Made by a program: the position numbers and the translations under genes. A stretch of DNA of 64,000 nt from Punctularia strigosozonata HHB-11173 SS5. Lineage: Eukaryota > Basidiomycota > Agaricomycetes > Corticiales > Punctulariaceae. Each line of letters begins with the position of its first letter. Position 1 is the first letter of the stretch. The stretch is from positions 828,788-892,787 of the forward strand of contig NW_006767440.1 in assembly GCF_000264995.1 (NCBI RefSeq). The letters run 5' to 3'. The notes under the pieces were generated by a model, which was given only the letters and a program-made list of their open reading frames with translations, was not told where the DNA came from and made no database searches. Below, one piece after another: positions 11,426 to 22,591 of this stretch.

Positions 11426-14075
11426 CTAATCGACCTCTCCATCCCATATTTTCACCAGACCGTCCGAACTCCCCGAGACGAGGTGCTTGCCATCGGGCGA
11501 GAACGCAACGGAGCTCACTCCAAAACTGCGACCGTGAGCTTGCCAAGGCCCTGCCACGGTCTGTCCCGTCTGCGCGTCCCATATCCGGATCGTGCGGTCG
11601 TCTGAACCGGAGACGATGTACTGGCCATCCGGCGAGAATGCCACGGAGGTGACCACGTATTTGTGCCCTTGCCCTTGCAATGGCCCCAGCACCGTCTGTC
11701 TTGTCTGAGCGTCCCAGATCCGGATCGTATTGTCTACGGAGCCCGAGACGATGCGCGCGCCATCGGGGGAATATGCGACTGACAAAACCCAGCGGTCGTG
11801 GCCTCGCAGCGGGTCCCCGACTGGCTGGCCTGTCTTGGCGTCCCAGAGTCGAATCGTGCTGTCGTCGGATCCAGAGGCGACGTTCTTCCCATCCGGCGAA
11901 ACTGCGACGCTGTTAACTTCGCCAGAGTGACCCCGTAAAGGCTCGCCGATGGCCTGTCCCGTGTGCGCGTCCCAGAGTCGGAGCGTGTAGTCGTATGAGC
12001 CCGAGACGATGCGGTCGCCGTCGGGTGAGAATGCGACACAGGAAACCCAATGTGTATGCCCTTCAAGCGGCTGTCCGACCTGCTGCCCCGTCTCCACGTC
12101 CCACAGTCGCACGGTCTCGTCACCTGAGGCCGAGGCAAGGCGCTTTCCATCGGGGGAAAACGACACCGAGCTGACGTCGGACGTGTGTCCCCGTAAAGGC
12201 TCGCGGATTTCCTTTCCAGTGTGCGCGTTCCAGATTCGGATGATTTTGTCCCCGGATCCCGAGGCGATTTGCGAGCCATCCGGAGAGAAGGAAACAGAAA
12301 ACACTTCGTTGGTATGGCCTCGCATCGTACGCTGCAGCGCTAGCCCTGATGATGGAGTCAATACAACGCGCACAACGCATCCAAATACCGCGTACCACCA
12401 CGCCTATTGAATTTCTGCGTCATCCTTGCCATCGCCTGCTGGATCCCCTGTCGCCTCTTGTCAACGTGAGGCCCAAGTTTGTCCATCACGCGTCCGGGAT
12501 ATTGCTTCAAGTTCATGTCTGGCAGGAACGAAGACATCGTGCCGAGGACCAATATCATATCAATCGCACGCGTCTCGCGCAAATTTGTTTCTGTTGATTC
12601 GCCTAGCATGGTTTCAAGAGACTCAGAAAGCGTGCTTGAACCAGCGTTACTGAATATAGCAGCCCTGCCCATCTCTGTGCGAGTTGAGTACAGAGCTTGT
12701 GGGAACATGACAACGTGGCCAACCTGTAGACAGCATCTCGTCGAGCACTTGACGATCCACCTCCGCAAGGCCTTCGTCCAGCAGCTTCGCAATCAACCGT
12801 CGAGCAGTTTTATACCATTGAAGCCGATTTAGTACTTCCAAAATCCGAGGTCGCTCAGACGGGCGTGCTACCCAACAGGAGCTGATGACATTGCTCCAGA
12901 TGAAATCGTCCAGGCCTAACGCCCGTGCATGAAGAGGACGCTCCGGTCGTTTGCCGTCGCGAACTTTGAGTAGGACCACGAGTTCGTGTGGGATATTGTA
13001 GAACGGGTGCCGCTCAGCAAAGATCTGTTCAGAGTATTTGGTTACATGGTTCAACTATGTCGGACTGATGGTTGAACTGTGCTCACCTCCCACGCGGTCA
13101 TCCCAAACGCATACACGTCAGACTTCCACGTCAACGTCTTGCCCTTCTCCTCGATATCGGACAACTCGGGGGCCATGTAACGGAACGAGCCCCAATTTGC
13201 TGACGACCCAGCAGTCGGTGCCAGAGTGGCGGTACCAAGTACCGTCGTGGCGAGACCAAAGTCACTGAGACGCGCATACCCAAGGCTGTCAACGAGGACA
13301 TTGCGCTGCGTCCCGATGACTGAATATTGATTGACCGTTCAGGAGGATACCCACTCACACTTTTGAGATCTCCGTGGACGAGACCGCTGGCATGCATGTA
13401 CTCCAAGCCACGAGCAACGTCCGTGATCTGACGTGGCCCCGTGAGGTTGACACGGTGCGCATCAAAACGCGACGCTCACAAGTTCAACGCGATTCGCACG
13501 CGGGTAGTTTTCAAGATACGACATGACATCGCCATGCTCCATCCATTCCGACACGATGCACGCTTGGTACGACGGATCGATGCCGATGAAGGGGACGATA
13601 TGTGGGTGATTCAGTCGTTTCCAGACGACAGCCTCCCTGCAAAACACCTGATCGTAGTCGCCGAGTTGACCGAGCGGACGGTTTGGTCTGGCATCGTAGG
13701 TGACGCACCTTCATGAACGATTTCCCATCCCTGACGTGCAGTCGCATGAACTTCAGAGCCACAGCTGTGCCGTTGTAGGTCCCCCGGTATACGTCGGCGA
13801 ATCCGCCAGCGCAGGGTGGATCGGTCCCAATCCTGGCCAGTCCCGACAACCTGTACCTGGTGGGTACGAGCCCGCTTTCCCCGCACAGTTCTCTCAGCGT
13901 GCGCAGGGACCTTCGAAACGTACCGTCCGTTTGACGTATCTGGTCGAGGCTCTAGAGAGCATCTTGAGTTCCTCGTTTCGCTCCTTTGCGGTCCATGCGA
14001 TGAACCACTCACGTTGTCTAACAAGTCTATCTTCGCCTGCAAGTCCACGGTATGAGGCGCTGAACTGTCCTCCAT
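11426..14075 (-). CDS. Protein kinase-WD40 propeller fusion protein, copy 1
   Basis: Eight exons: 14075-14013, 13951-13709, 13647-13480, 13427-13359, 13305-13087, 13024-12724, 12674-12396, 12345-11426; product 753 aa. The kinase domain has AGGFADVYRG (Gly-loop), VALKFMRLH (Lys), an HGD-type catalytic loop (VHGDLKS...NVLVD), LSDFGLA and YMAPEL, so it looks catalytically complete. A ~130-residue linker follows (LLDEGLAEVDRQVLDEML; LRETRAIDMILVLG). Seven WD40 repeats with GHT...SVAFSPDG...GSxDxTIRIWD patterns form one propeller at the C-terminus. The kinase frame and WD40 frame are joined by a 50-nt GT-AG intron (12395-12346); without it the kinase would end 30 bases later. The paralogue at 17.6 kb has the same structure, which supports the fusion. 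Function is unknown; a signalling or recognition role is inferred. Confidence 0.78.
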
Positions 14076-14924
14076 GTAACGTCGCTCTGGATGTAGGTGA
14101 GGAAGCGTTGGGGCAAAGGGTCGGCCACCGTTGCGCCTCGTTGATGTCCTCGATAGCGATTAGCGCCGAGAGGCCCGTCTGGGTTAAAGCGGCAAGCATG
14201 GCTGTTCGCACGTGTATCACCTTTGTACAATGCATGGCGGCAGTGCGGTAGGCTGTTGTGCGTGCATTGCCATTGGACCTAGTTATTTATACGGGAGAGC
14301 ATGCGCAGAAGCATGGCTCCTATCTTGCATTAACCGTTTTCGGCTGTAAGCATGAAGCTCGTATATACATTACTCTCGTCGTGAGCAGCTAGGCTAAGTC
14401 GCGAGGCTTGCCAGAGTTGACTTGAGACCTGCGTTGTGCCGCTAATAAGGAGTTAGCCTCGGACGGTCGATATGGCAGGATCGTCCGGGCTCCCGTGCAC
14501 CTCTCAACAAGTCAGTCCGACTCGCGGGCACGCATTTGGTGAGCGCCAGAAACTCAGGCGGTCAGCTCGAGCAGGCGCCAGGTACGATCATCCGCCGAGG
14601 TTTCGGGGACTCCGCGTTCCTCCCAGCAGATCCTGCACCAGCAACCTCTCGGGCCGTCATGAAGCGTAAGACGGTGTAGGATTCACGAGATATTCTAAGC
14701 TTTCAGATGCTAGCCCCGCTGACGACGAGCTCGCCGGTGGATCCTGTGTTTGTGGTTTCATGCGGGATGCGTGCTCAGAAACGTCGTGGGTCGTGCCGGA
14801 AGAGCCGAGAGTTGTCGAGAGTCGCAAGAGAGCTGAACTGAGCTGACAGAGGTGGCCCGCTCCAGGATTGGAGGTGACGTTTCGAGTTTGGAAGCTGACT
14901 CTGAGCTAAGAAGGAAAGGCAGCC
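14076..14924. other. 5' flank of kinase-WD40 copy 1, and spacer
   Basis: Bases 14076-14290 resemble the 5' flank of copy 2 (20188-20380), for example GCGTGCATTGCCAT against GCGTGCACTGCCAT. Beyond that nothing is recognised. Confidence 0.5.
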
Positions 14925-16290
14925 ATGTCGAAGTCGAAGTCGGCGCGAGAGGTCGGTGGGCAAACGCGACCGACGATCCCGACGATCATCGTCGCGTCTC
15001 GCGGAAGTCCGCTCAGGTCCGCTCTCGCACTCTCACCGCGCCGGCTCAGGTACCTCCACTTCCGCGCACACAACGCAAACCCTGAACCGATATCACCGTC
15101 AAGTCCCGGTGAAGCGCGAGCGATTTCCCCCCCCTCACGTATAGGCGCCCGCTCATGGCCTTCGCCGCTCTGCCCGCAATACGCCTCTCTGACTCCTTGC
15201 AACCCATGCGCCAGCCTCAAGCGACGTACTTGCATCAAAATCTGTCAAATACCCGGCGGCGGCACCGCATCGCCTTTGTTACCTGCAAACCCAAAGGCGC
15301 ACGATCCAACGGCGCACAAGTTCTATCACGTCGGGCTACGAGGCGATCTCATTCGGTATGTCCCATGCATGTCGCGCCCCCTCGCCACATCGTCATCGGC
15401 GCGTTCTGTTCTCCCTCTTTTTTCCACAGGTATGGTATATGGGTCTGATGACGGCCTGAATATCGTGGTCGACATCTACCGGAGCTCTTGCCTTGACGTC
15501 TCCGCATCGGCGGACGCTACATCGGCGGCCTGCGTGCGTCTCATCACCTTCTGTTCGTACATACGCCGGGAGTGAGTGACGAACCAATCTCGATGCTTTG
15601 GACGCCATCTCACATCTGTGCCAGCGATCCAATGCGCGGCGTTCCTCGACAAAGACAGCGAAAGGCAGGGCGGATACATAATAGACCGGGCGGACAACGA
15701 CGCCTCTGCAAAAATCGCTGATTGTGAGTCGTTGTTGTATGCACGGTGCTGGTACAGACATCTAACCTCAGCATGCAGCTGCGCTTGACGTAACGCGATT
15801 CGATTCTGGGCTCGACACTTCCATGTTGAAGGATGTCCACATCGTCGGATCCTCCGCGCTCCCCTTGCCGCCATCGCGTGAACTATCAAAGCTCGAGGCC
15901 GCGTTTCGGGCATTCATTGCTTCGAGCTTTCGAGAGATGTCACGTCGGGCGGCTTGTGTTTGAAGGGCATTACCCGTGCGCTCCTACCCCTTTTCCCATC
16001 CTCCAGATGCTGATGCCTGTTGTTCTGCAGACACGGCGCACAAGGCAACCAGTAGCGTCGTCGCGCGAATGTACCGGCCGCCGCATTGACTTGACGACCA
16101 CTCGCCATGATCACAATATCGCCCGGAAATCTCGGAAGTGAATTCGTTCGCGTTTACGACCGCTCGAGCGCCATCTGGCTCATCTCCGTGTTAGCCTCCG
16201 ACGTCCGGCGTATCTCGACGACGACGCAGCTAGCGTTCGGTAACGCCAATTGCTCATGCAATCCAGGCTATGGTAAGTTCTCGCCCTCTC
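14925..16290 (+). CDS. Unresolved multi-exon gene candidate
   Basis: Several open segments on the plus strand are bounded by plausible splice sites. ATG at 14925 opens MSKSKSAREVGGQTRP. Near 15430 an exon reads MVYGSDDGLNIVVDIYRSS. Near 15620-15720 IQCAAFLDKDSERQGGYI...ASAKIAD joins in phase to SALDVTRFDSGLDTSMLKDV (acceptor near 15780), which ends near 15960. I could not make one continuous model from the ATG onwards, and I do not recognise the family; MVYGSDDG resembles a beta-propeller or CNH-type strand only weakly. It may be a decaying gene caught between the two kinase-WD40 copies. Confidence 0.25.
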
Positions 16291-17077
16291 TGCGTGTCCG
16301 AGGTCTGCGCCGACGCTCAACTCTTGCTTCCAGCTCTGCTACCTCAGGCTTCGCGAACCGGAGACACGTCCGCGAATACGCGACTGCCGTGGCCCGCTTG
16401 CTTTGCTGAGCTTTGAGAGGTCTCCTCTCCCATCGACCTTCCCTCTGCACCTTCGGATGTTCTCTTGCGCCGGCGATTGGACGGACAAAGACCTACATCA
16501 TCGACTATATGCACCCACGCAAGTCTCAATCGCAGTCCCAAAGACGCGCGAGGGGCTAAGCCCTTCTTGTAATGGATGGACTGATGCTCGTACCGATCCT
16601 CTACGATGCTGATGGCCTTGCCAGCTCTTCGCCCATCCTCGATCCATCCTCCCGTGCGATCGAGCATGACGGGTGTCCATGCCGTCCGTCGATTCCAACT
16701 GGCGATGACCGTTCAAATACATTCGCCCATGAAGATGCGCTCACGACCTCTTCTCCGACGTTCTTCCGGTCACTGGGGAATTCGACAGGTCAAGGCTACG
16801 GGACCAGGCTCAGTACGCGGCGCCTTCCGGCTCTTCCGACGTTCTGCTGAGGTGTATCAATCTGCATTTCTCCCTCGCGCGCCGCCCCGGACCGTCGACC
16901 GGTGGCACCTGCTCGGCCGCTTGTCGTCCCCAAGCCATGCACGCACCGGGCTCCGCGCACTGGGTGAACTTCGATCGGAAGATGGTGACGGAACGGAGGA
17001 TGACAATCGCGATGTAGCGTAGCATCCGAAATGCGCCAGTGCTACTGGCACTGCATTCAGTACATCACTACACTCCG
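16291..17077. other. Spacer, nothing recognised
   Basis: Frames on both strands are short and compositionally unremarkable. Confidence 0.35.
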
Positions 17078-17571
17078 TCGGACGCCTTTTCTCTATGGAC
17101 AGTAGGAACTTGGATGTGCGACGACGTGGAGATACTTTGCTCCCTTTGCACCTCGATCGTTCGCCCGCCGTTGTACTTCGTTGACGCGTGAATATTACAC
17201 TGTCACCTCCGGCTCAACCGCTCTATTCATGGCGTGTGATATACAAGGGTACTGCGTCGACGAGAACGGGGAACCGATGCAAATATACACGGCATGTACG
17301 GTACGTGTCGCATCTTGGAAGGTCTGGATATGACACGGCGTCCACCGAGTCGCGCGAACGGCCACTGGAATGCCTTTCAGGCCGACGACAATTTCCAAGA
17401 TAATATGACAACGGTATGGATGACGTATCGTGGGTGACGACCAGTTCATGCACTTAGCCGGTGGACGCGAATCGACACCATCAACTACCATTGACTCGTC
17501 AGTGAGGTCCATGCACGACGAAAGCGGATACGCACCTCGAAACCGATCCCATCCCGACACCCCACGCTGGC
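17078..17571. repeat. Duplicated 3' flank of kinase-WD40 gene, copy 2
   Basis: This is the counterpart of 10916-11425, directly repeated. It marks the downstream limit of the duplicated block at the shared string TCGGACGCCTTTTCTCTATG. Confidence 0.8.
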
Positions 17572-20187
17572 CTAATCGACCTCTCCATCCCATATTTTCA
17601 CCATGTTGTCCCAACCCCCCGAGACGACGCGCTTGCCATCGGGCGAGAACACAACGGAGCTCACCCCAAAGCCGCCACCGTGAGCTTTCCAAGGCCCCGC
17701 CACAGTCTGTCCCGTCTGTGCGTCCCATATCCGGATCCTGCCGTCTTCGGAGCCGGAGACGATGTACTGGCCATCCGGCGAGCATGCCACGGAGATGACG
17801 CCTTTTTCGTGCCCATGCAATGGCCACAACACCGTCTGTCTTGTCTGAGCGTCCCAGATCCGGATCGTCATGTCGTAGGAGCCCGAGACGATGCGCGCGC
17901 CATCGAGGGAATATGCAACTGAATAAACGTAGCTATCGTGGCCTCGCAGCGTGTCCCCGACTGGCTGGCCTGTCTCGGCGTCCCAGAGTCGAATCGTGGT
18001 GTCGTAGGATCCAGAGGCGATGTGCTTCCCATCCGGTGAAAATGCGACGCTCAGAACCCATGCAGAGTGACCCCGTAAAGGCTCGCTGATGGCCTGTCCC
18101 GTCTGCGCGTCCCAGAGTCGGAGCATCCTGTCGCGTGAGCACGAGACGATGCGGTTGCCGTCGGGTGAGAATGCGACACAGGAAACCCAGTTCGTATGCC
18201 CTTCGAGCGGCTGCCCGATCTGCTGCCCTGTCTCCACGTCCCACAGTCGGACGGTTCTGTCAACCGAGCCCGAGGCAAGACACTTTCCGTTTGGGGAAAA
18301 TGCGACAGAGGTGACGTAGTTCGTGTGCCCCATCAACGGCCTCAGGATTTCCTTTCCGGTCTCCGCTTTCCAAATTCGGATGGTGTCGTCCCCGGAGCCC
18401 GAGGCGATTTGCGAGCCATCCGGAGAGAAGGAAACAGAATACACGGCGAGGGTATGGCCTTGCATGGTGTGTTGCTGCGCTGGCTCTGCTGGAACGATCG
18501 TCGGAAGCCAGAATATGAACAACGCATCAAATTGACCGCGTACCACCGGTCTGCATAATCCACCCCGTATCTTGGCGAATCCCAAATTGCCTGTGGTCAA
18601 CATGTTTCTCCATGATGCGCGTAGGATATAGCTTCTTGCCCGGCAGCAACGACGAATATAGGCCGAGAACCATGATTATATCGGGCGTATGTGTCTCGCG
18701 CAGGTTCGAGTCCGTTAGTTCTTTTAGCATGATATCGAGAGACTCAAAAAGCCTTCTTGCATCAGCAACATTGCGCATAGCACGTCCGCCTATTTCTATG
18801 GTGGTTCAGTGCAGAGCTCGTAGGAAGCCATAGCGTCACGACTGACCTGCAAACAGCAGCTGATCGAGCTTTTGCCGATCGGCTTCCGAGAGACCTTCGT
18901 GCAGCAGCTTCGTGATCACCCCTCGTGCAGCTTTGTGATACCCGAGGCACCCGAGTACTTCCGACATTTGCGGTCGCTCAGATGGGTCTGCTGCCCAGCA
19001 CGAGCTAACGGCGATCCTCCAGACGAAATCGTCCAGACCTAGCTCTTTTGTGTGCGGGGGGCGCGACGGTCGTCTGCCGTCAAGAACTTCACGAAGGACC
19101 ACGAATATGCTTGTGATATCGTGGAATGGTTGTCTCCCATCGAAGATCTGTGAACAGCGTCAGTTAACATGAATCGGTCACGTCGGAATGCACCTCACCT
19201 CCCAGGTGGTCATTCCAAACGCGTACACGTCGGATTTCAAAGTCAAGATCTTGTTATTCGTCGTGCTGTCGTTCAACTCGGGAGCCATGTAACGGAAGGA
19301 GCCCCAGTTTGCGGACGATCCGGCGGTCGCTGCCAAAGAGGCGGTACCAAGGACCGTCGTGGAAAGACCAAAGTCGCCAAGACGCGCATGCCCGGATCTG
19401 TCCACCAAGACGTTGCGCTGGGTTCCGATGTTCATTGATCGACGGTAGAGGTGGCTGTCAACTCACGCCTTTGAGATCCCCGTGCACGATACCGCTCGCG
19501 TGCATGTACTCCAAGCCAGATGCGATGCCCGTGATCTGAGCGTGGCGTTGTAAGGTTGGCGCAGTACGTCGCAACGCATGATGCTCACCAGTTCAACGCG
19601 ATCGGCACGCGGGTGCTGTTTGAGATACGACATGACATCGCCGTGGTCCATCCATTCGGAGACGATGCATGCTTGATACCCTGGCGCAACGCCGAGGAAG
19701 GGAACGACGTTCGGATGATCCAGTCGTTTCCAGACGATCGCCTCTTTGCAGAACACCTGAATACCAGGACGACGACGTGAATGAAGGTCCTCAATGTCTG
19801 TGGTGAAGGTAAAGATCGCACCTTCATATACGTTTCCCGATCTCCCGCGTGCAGTCGAATCACTTTCATGGCAACGGGTGCACCGTCGTGAGTTCCCCGG
19901 AATACATCTGCGAATCCACCAGCGCTATGCGGATGTTCGTTGGCTTTCACGAGTCCTGATAACGTGTAGCTCGTGGGTAAGAGTTTGTGTTCCCCGCATA
20001 GCTTGCTGAGCGTGCGCAGGGACGTCCGAAAGGTATCGTCATCTCGAGGGGTCGAGCCGAGAGCCTGAATCACAAGCCGTATGTCACCTCATACGGTGTT
20101 GCGTTTCTGAAGATAGCTACTCACCCGATCTAACGTGTCGATCTCCTCCTGCAAAGCCGTGTTGCGAGAGGTCGGATTATCAGCCAT
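17572..20187 (-). CDS. Protein kinase-WD40 propeller fusion protein, copy 2
   Basis: Eight exons: 20187-20125, 20064-19822, 19756-19589, 19535-19467, 19417-19199, 19147-18847, 18795-18544, 18488-17572; product 743 aa. Kinase features by residue: Gly-loop SAGGFADVFRG (68-78), Lys88 in VAMKVIR, Glu107 in FCKEA, HGDLKG with Asp178, DFG at 196-198 and APE at 226-228. Linker ~300-445 (LSEADRQKLDQLLFA; NLRETHTPDIIMVLG). Seven WD40 repeats run from ~448 to the end, each of the form GHxxxVxSVAFSPDGxxIxSGSxDxTIRIWDAxTG. The kinase and WD40 parts are joined by a 55-nt intron (18543-18489) that keeps the frame. Every exon boundary is shared with copy 1. Product location and substrates are unknown. An HGD instead of HRD motif is common in TKL-type fungal kinases and does not by itself mean loss of activity. 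Confidence 0.8.
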
Positions 20188-20888
20188 GAAAGTTGTTTTG
20201 AGCGCGGACGAAGGGAGTGCGGAGGCGAACGCTCGGCAAGGAATCTACCTCTATGAGATACAGGCGATAGCTTATACAGCAATAGGCGCCAAAGGAGGGG
20301 AGCGTCTGGGTGATAGCTGTGTGTCCGTGTATCACCTGGGTGGGCTATTTCGCGTGCACTGCCATCCACGGAGCTAATCATAGAGGATGACACGCATAGA
20401 AGCCTCGCGTCTACTTGCTATTCAGCTGTATACTGTCGCGTGAAGCAATGAGTCGGTGCGTACCTCATGGTCATAGGAGCTTTGAATTGGGGGTCTCGCA
20501 GCAAGCAAATCGTGATGCAATTGCAGAGGATCGGAGACGTTTGACGATGTTGTATCGTAGGCGAGCGATAAGCTACTCGCTCTGGTGTCTCAGATAGCGC
20601 CAGGATGTGCAGAGCGCATATATCTCACCTTACGTTTTGGATAGAGGAATGCCAGACTATGTATAGACAGCGTTACTTATCGTCAGCAGCTCCAGTATTT
20701 GCGACCTCTTGAGTACGTTGGCATAACAGGAGTCGGACGGCCAAGACTGGTGCCGTACTCGTGGTATGATCGAGCAAGATAGGTATATCTGACGAAGATC
20801 GTATAGAGAAAGGCGAGGAAGATTGAGGAGAGAGTTTACGAACTGAGCACGACTTTGAGCTCGTCGAGCTCGCACCTCGGATGGCAAG
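20188..20888. other. 5' flank of kinase-WD40 copy 2, and spacer
   Basis: 20188-20380 is related to the 5' flank of copy 1. From there to the F-box relic no gene is seen. Confidence 0.45.
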
Positions 20889-21850
20889 CCGCACCGTACC
20901 GCACTTGCCGGGGCGATGCGTCTTGCACTCGGAGCGCTCTTGGACCTGTCGGCTCCGCAGCCGTCACACCTGGTCATAAATCAGAGGCATTTCGATTGGA
21001 CAACGCTGCAGTTTCGTTCGCTGGTTGGCTGCTTGGAAAACCTTGAGTTGACCGCACTTCCTTGGGACTCCATTCCAACAGGAGAACAGCTACGCATTGC
21101 GCTTGCAACTGCATCGATGCCAGCACTGCGAGTTCTCCGACTCGAAATACCCAGCAGGGCGACATACCATCAGTATCCGCCGTCAGGAAAACCCCGCGAA
21201 CCCCTGTTACTTGATCGATTGACCGACTTGACCATCACAGAACTTGGGTCGGTCGTTTGCAGCCTCCTCTCCCAGTTCCGAGTGCGCTCTGATGCCAGTG
21301 TGTTTATCCGTCCTTACGATTCGGACCAAGAAAACGACTTGATCACGTTGACGACGTTCCTCGAAGATCATGACGCGTTCAGAGCGGACGGATCCGTAGT
21401 TCAGCGCTTAGTGTTCGGCGGCACTAGCCTCAACTCCTACGTTCTCGGAGTCCACCTGGACGCCACGCACGACACTCGCCGCCAGCTGCGCCCATTGCTA
21501 CACCTGGAAATCCCACCGGGATTCGTTCCTCGTATCCTCCAACGATTGCAACTCTGCCAGCTCCAGGTCATGGAGATGCGGAACTTCTTCGAGTCGAATG
21601 CGTCTGTCGTTGTGTCCATCTTCGAGCACTGCATGGTCGCGACCGAAGTGCGATTCGTGGGCACAACGACCCATCGTATCATGATACTCTGCTTGCCACG
21701 GAACCGGGCCTACTCCCGTCATTGCGTCGCGTACATATCGACAATATGGGGTCTCCCCAGAACCTTCGCCTTCCTCTGGAGGCCCTGTTGAAAAAAGCGG
21801 GAAGCGACGTTCAACGAACCGCTGCGATTCCTTATCTCGAAGAAATCCCG
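20889..21850 (+). pseudogene. F-box/LRR-like gene relic (no F-box, frameshifted)
   Basis: A long open frame (20916-21791) matches the leucine-rich part of the F-box gene at 54 kb: DLSAPQPSHLVINQRHFDW against ALSAPNLCHLKIRNTSLDW, and LENLELTALPWDSIPTGEQL against LTSLELEFIPAGSFPSGAQM. No F-box or coiled coil precedes it; upstream is closed by stops. Near 21680 the homologous frame shifts by one base: DTLLATEPGLLPSLRRVHID continues in another frame to ~21850. I call it an N-terminally truncated, frameshifted paralogue. Confidence 0.6.
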
Positions 21851-22591
21851 TTCCCGATCTGTGCGGGAGTTACGCGGGATTGTTGGCAGGCTAGGTCGCG
21901 TAACGTTGGTATCCGAGCCGTGAAACGTTTCTGCAACCCGAGATGCAGATGGCTGGGGTTATCTGGCTACAAGACTATTCGTGCGTCCTCTACTAAACCC
22001 GCCGTTAGCTTTCGAGTCATATTTGTTATTATAGTAGGTTGTCAGAATCCACCCTATACAGCTGCTCTCTTGCGCACGTCTGCCTCCGATATTTCGCGTC
22101 ACGATGCGGTTCTCCGTCACCAGCCTGCTTCCACCAGCACGCAGATTGGTGTGCCATTGCGGGACGCACACCGGAGATCATCGATCATCTGCGGCTCGCG
22201 GATTGCTAGAGTTTTGCCCTCGGGAACGATGACGATCACGAAGATGCGCGTGCTCTCCGCAAGAACCTCGGTCGATATCTGCGCGCGCGCCTTTGTGGGT
22301 TCAAGAGCCGTTCTTCTCTGACGAGGGTGGGTCAAAGATTAGGGCCAGTGATTAAGCGGGTGCAGCATGAAGCTTGTAGGGTGCTCGTTCACAATCTATT
22401 CATTATACCAAGATCGTGCTAGGATGTCTCAATGCCATATGCAACCGTCCGAACAGAGCTCGTTATTGGATTTGAATGCGCACAAGGTTCGGACTATATC
22501 ATACAAACGAAAGCAAAGCCATCAAGCCAAAGTCTTCTCCATCCCGAACACCATCCCCGGCCCCTCCGATCTTCGATCTTTTTTTATTTTT
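21851..22591. other. Spacer, no gene seen
   Basis: This lies between the F-box relic and the 3' end of the AMP-binding-like gene. A poly-T run (22578-22585) lies just past the latter's stop and may belong to its 3' UTR. Confidence 0.4.

Noticed and set aside
11426-12373. Separate WD40-only gene downstream of a separate kinase gene
   Set aside because: The WD40 frame has no convincing ATG start in copy 1, and both copies preserve a phase-correct intron joining it to the kinase frame. Not fully excluded without transcripts.
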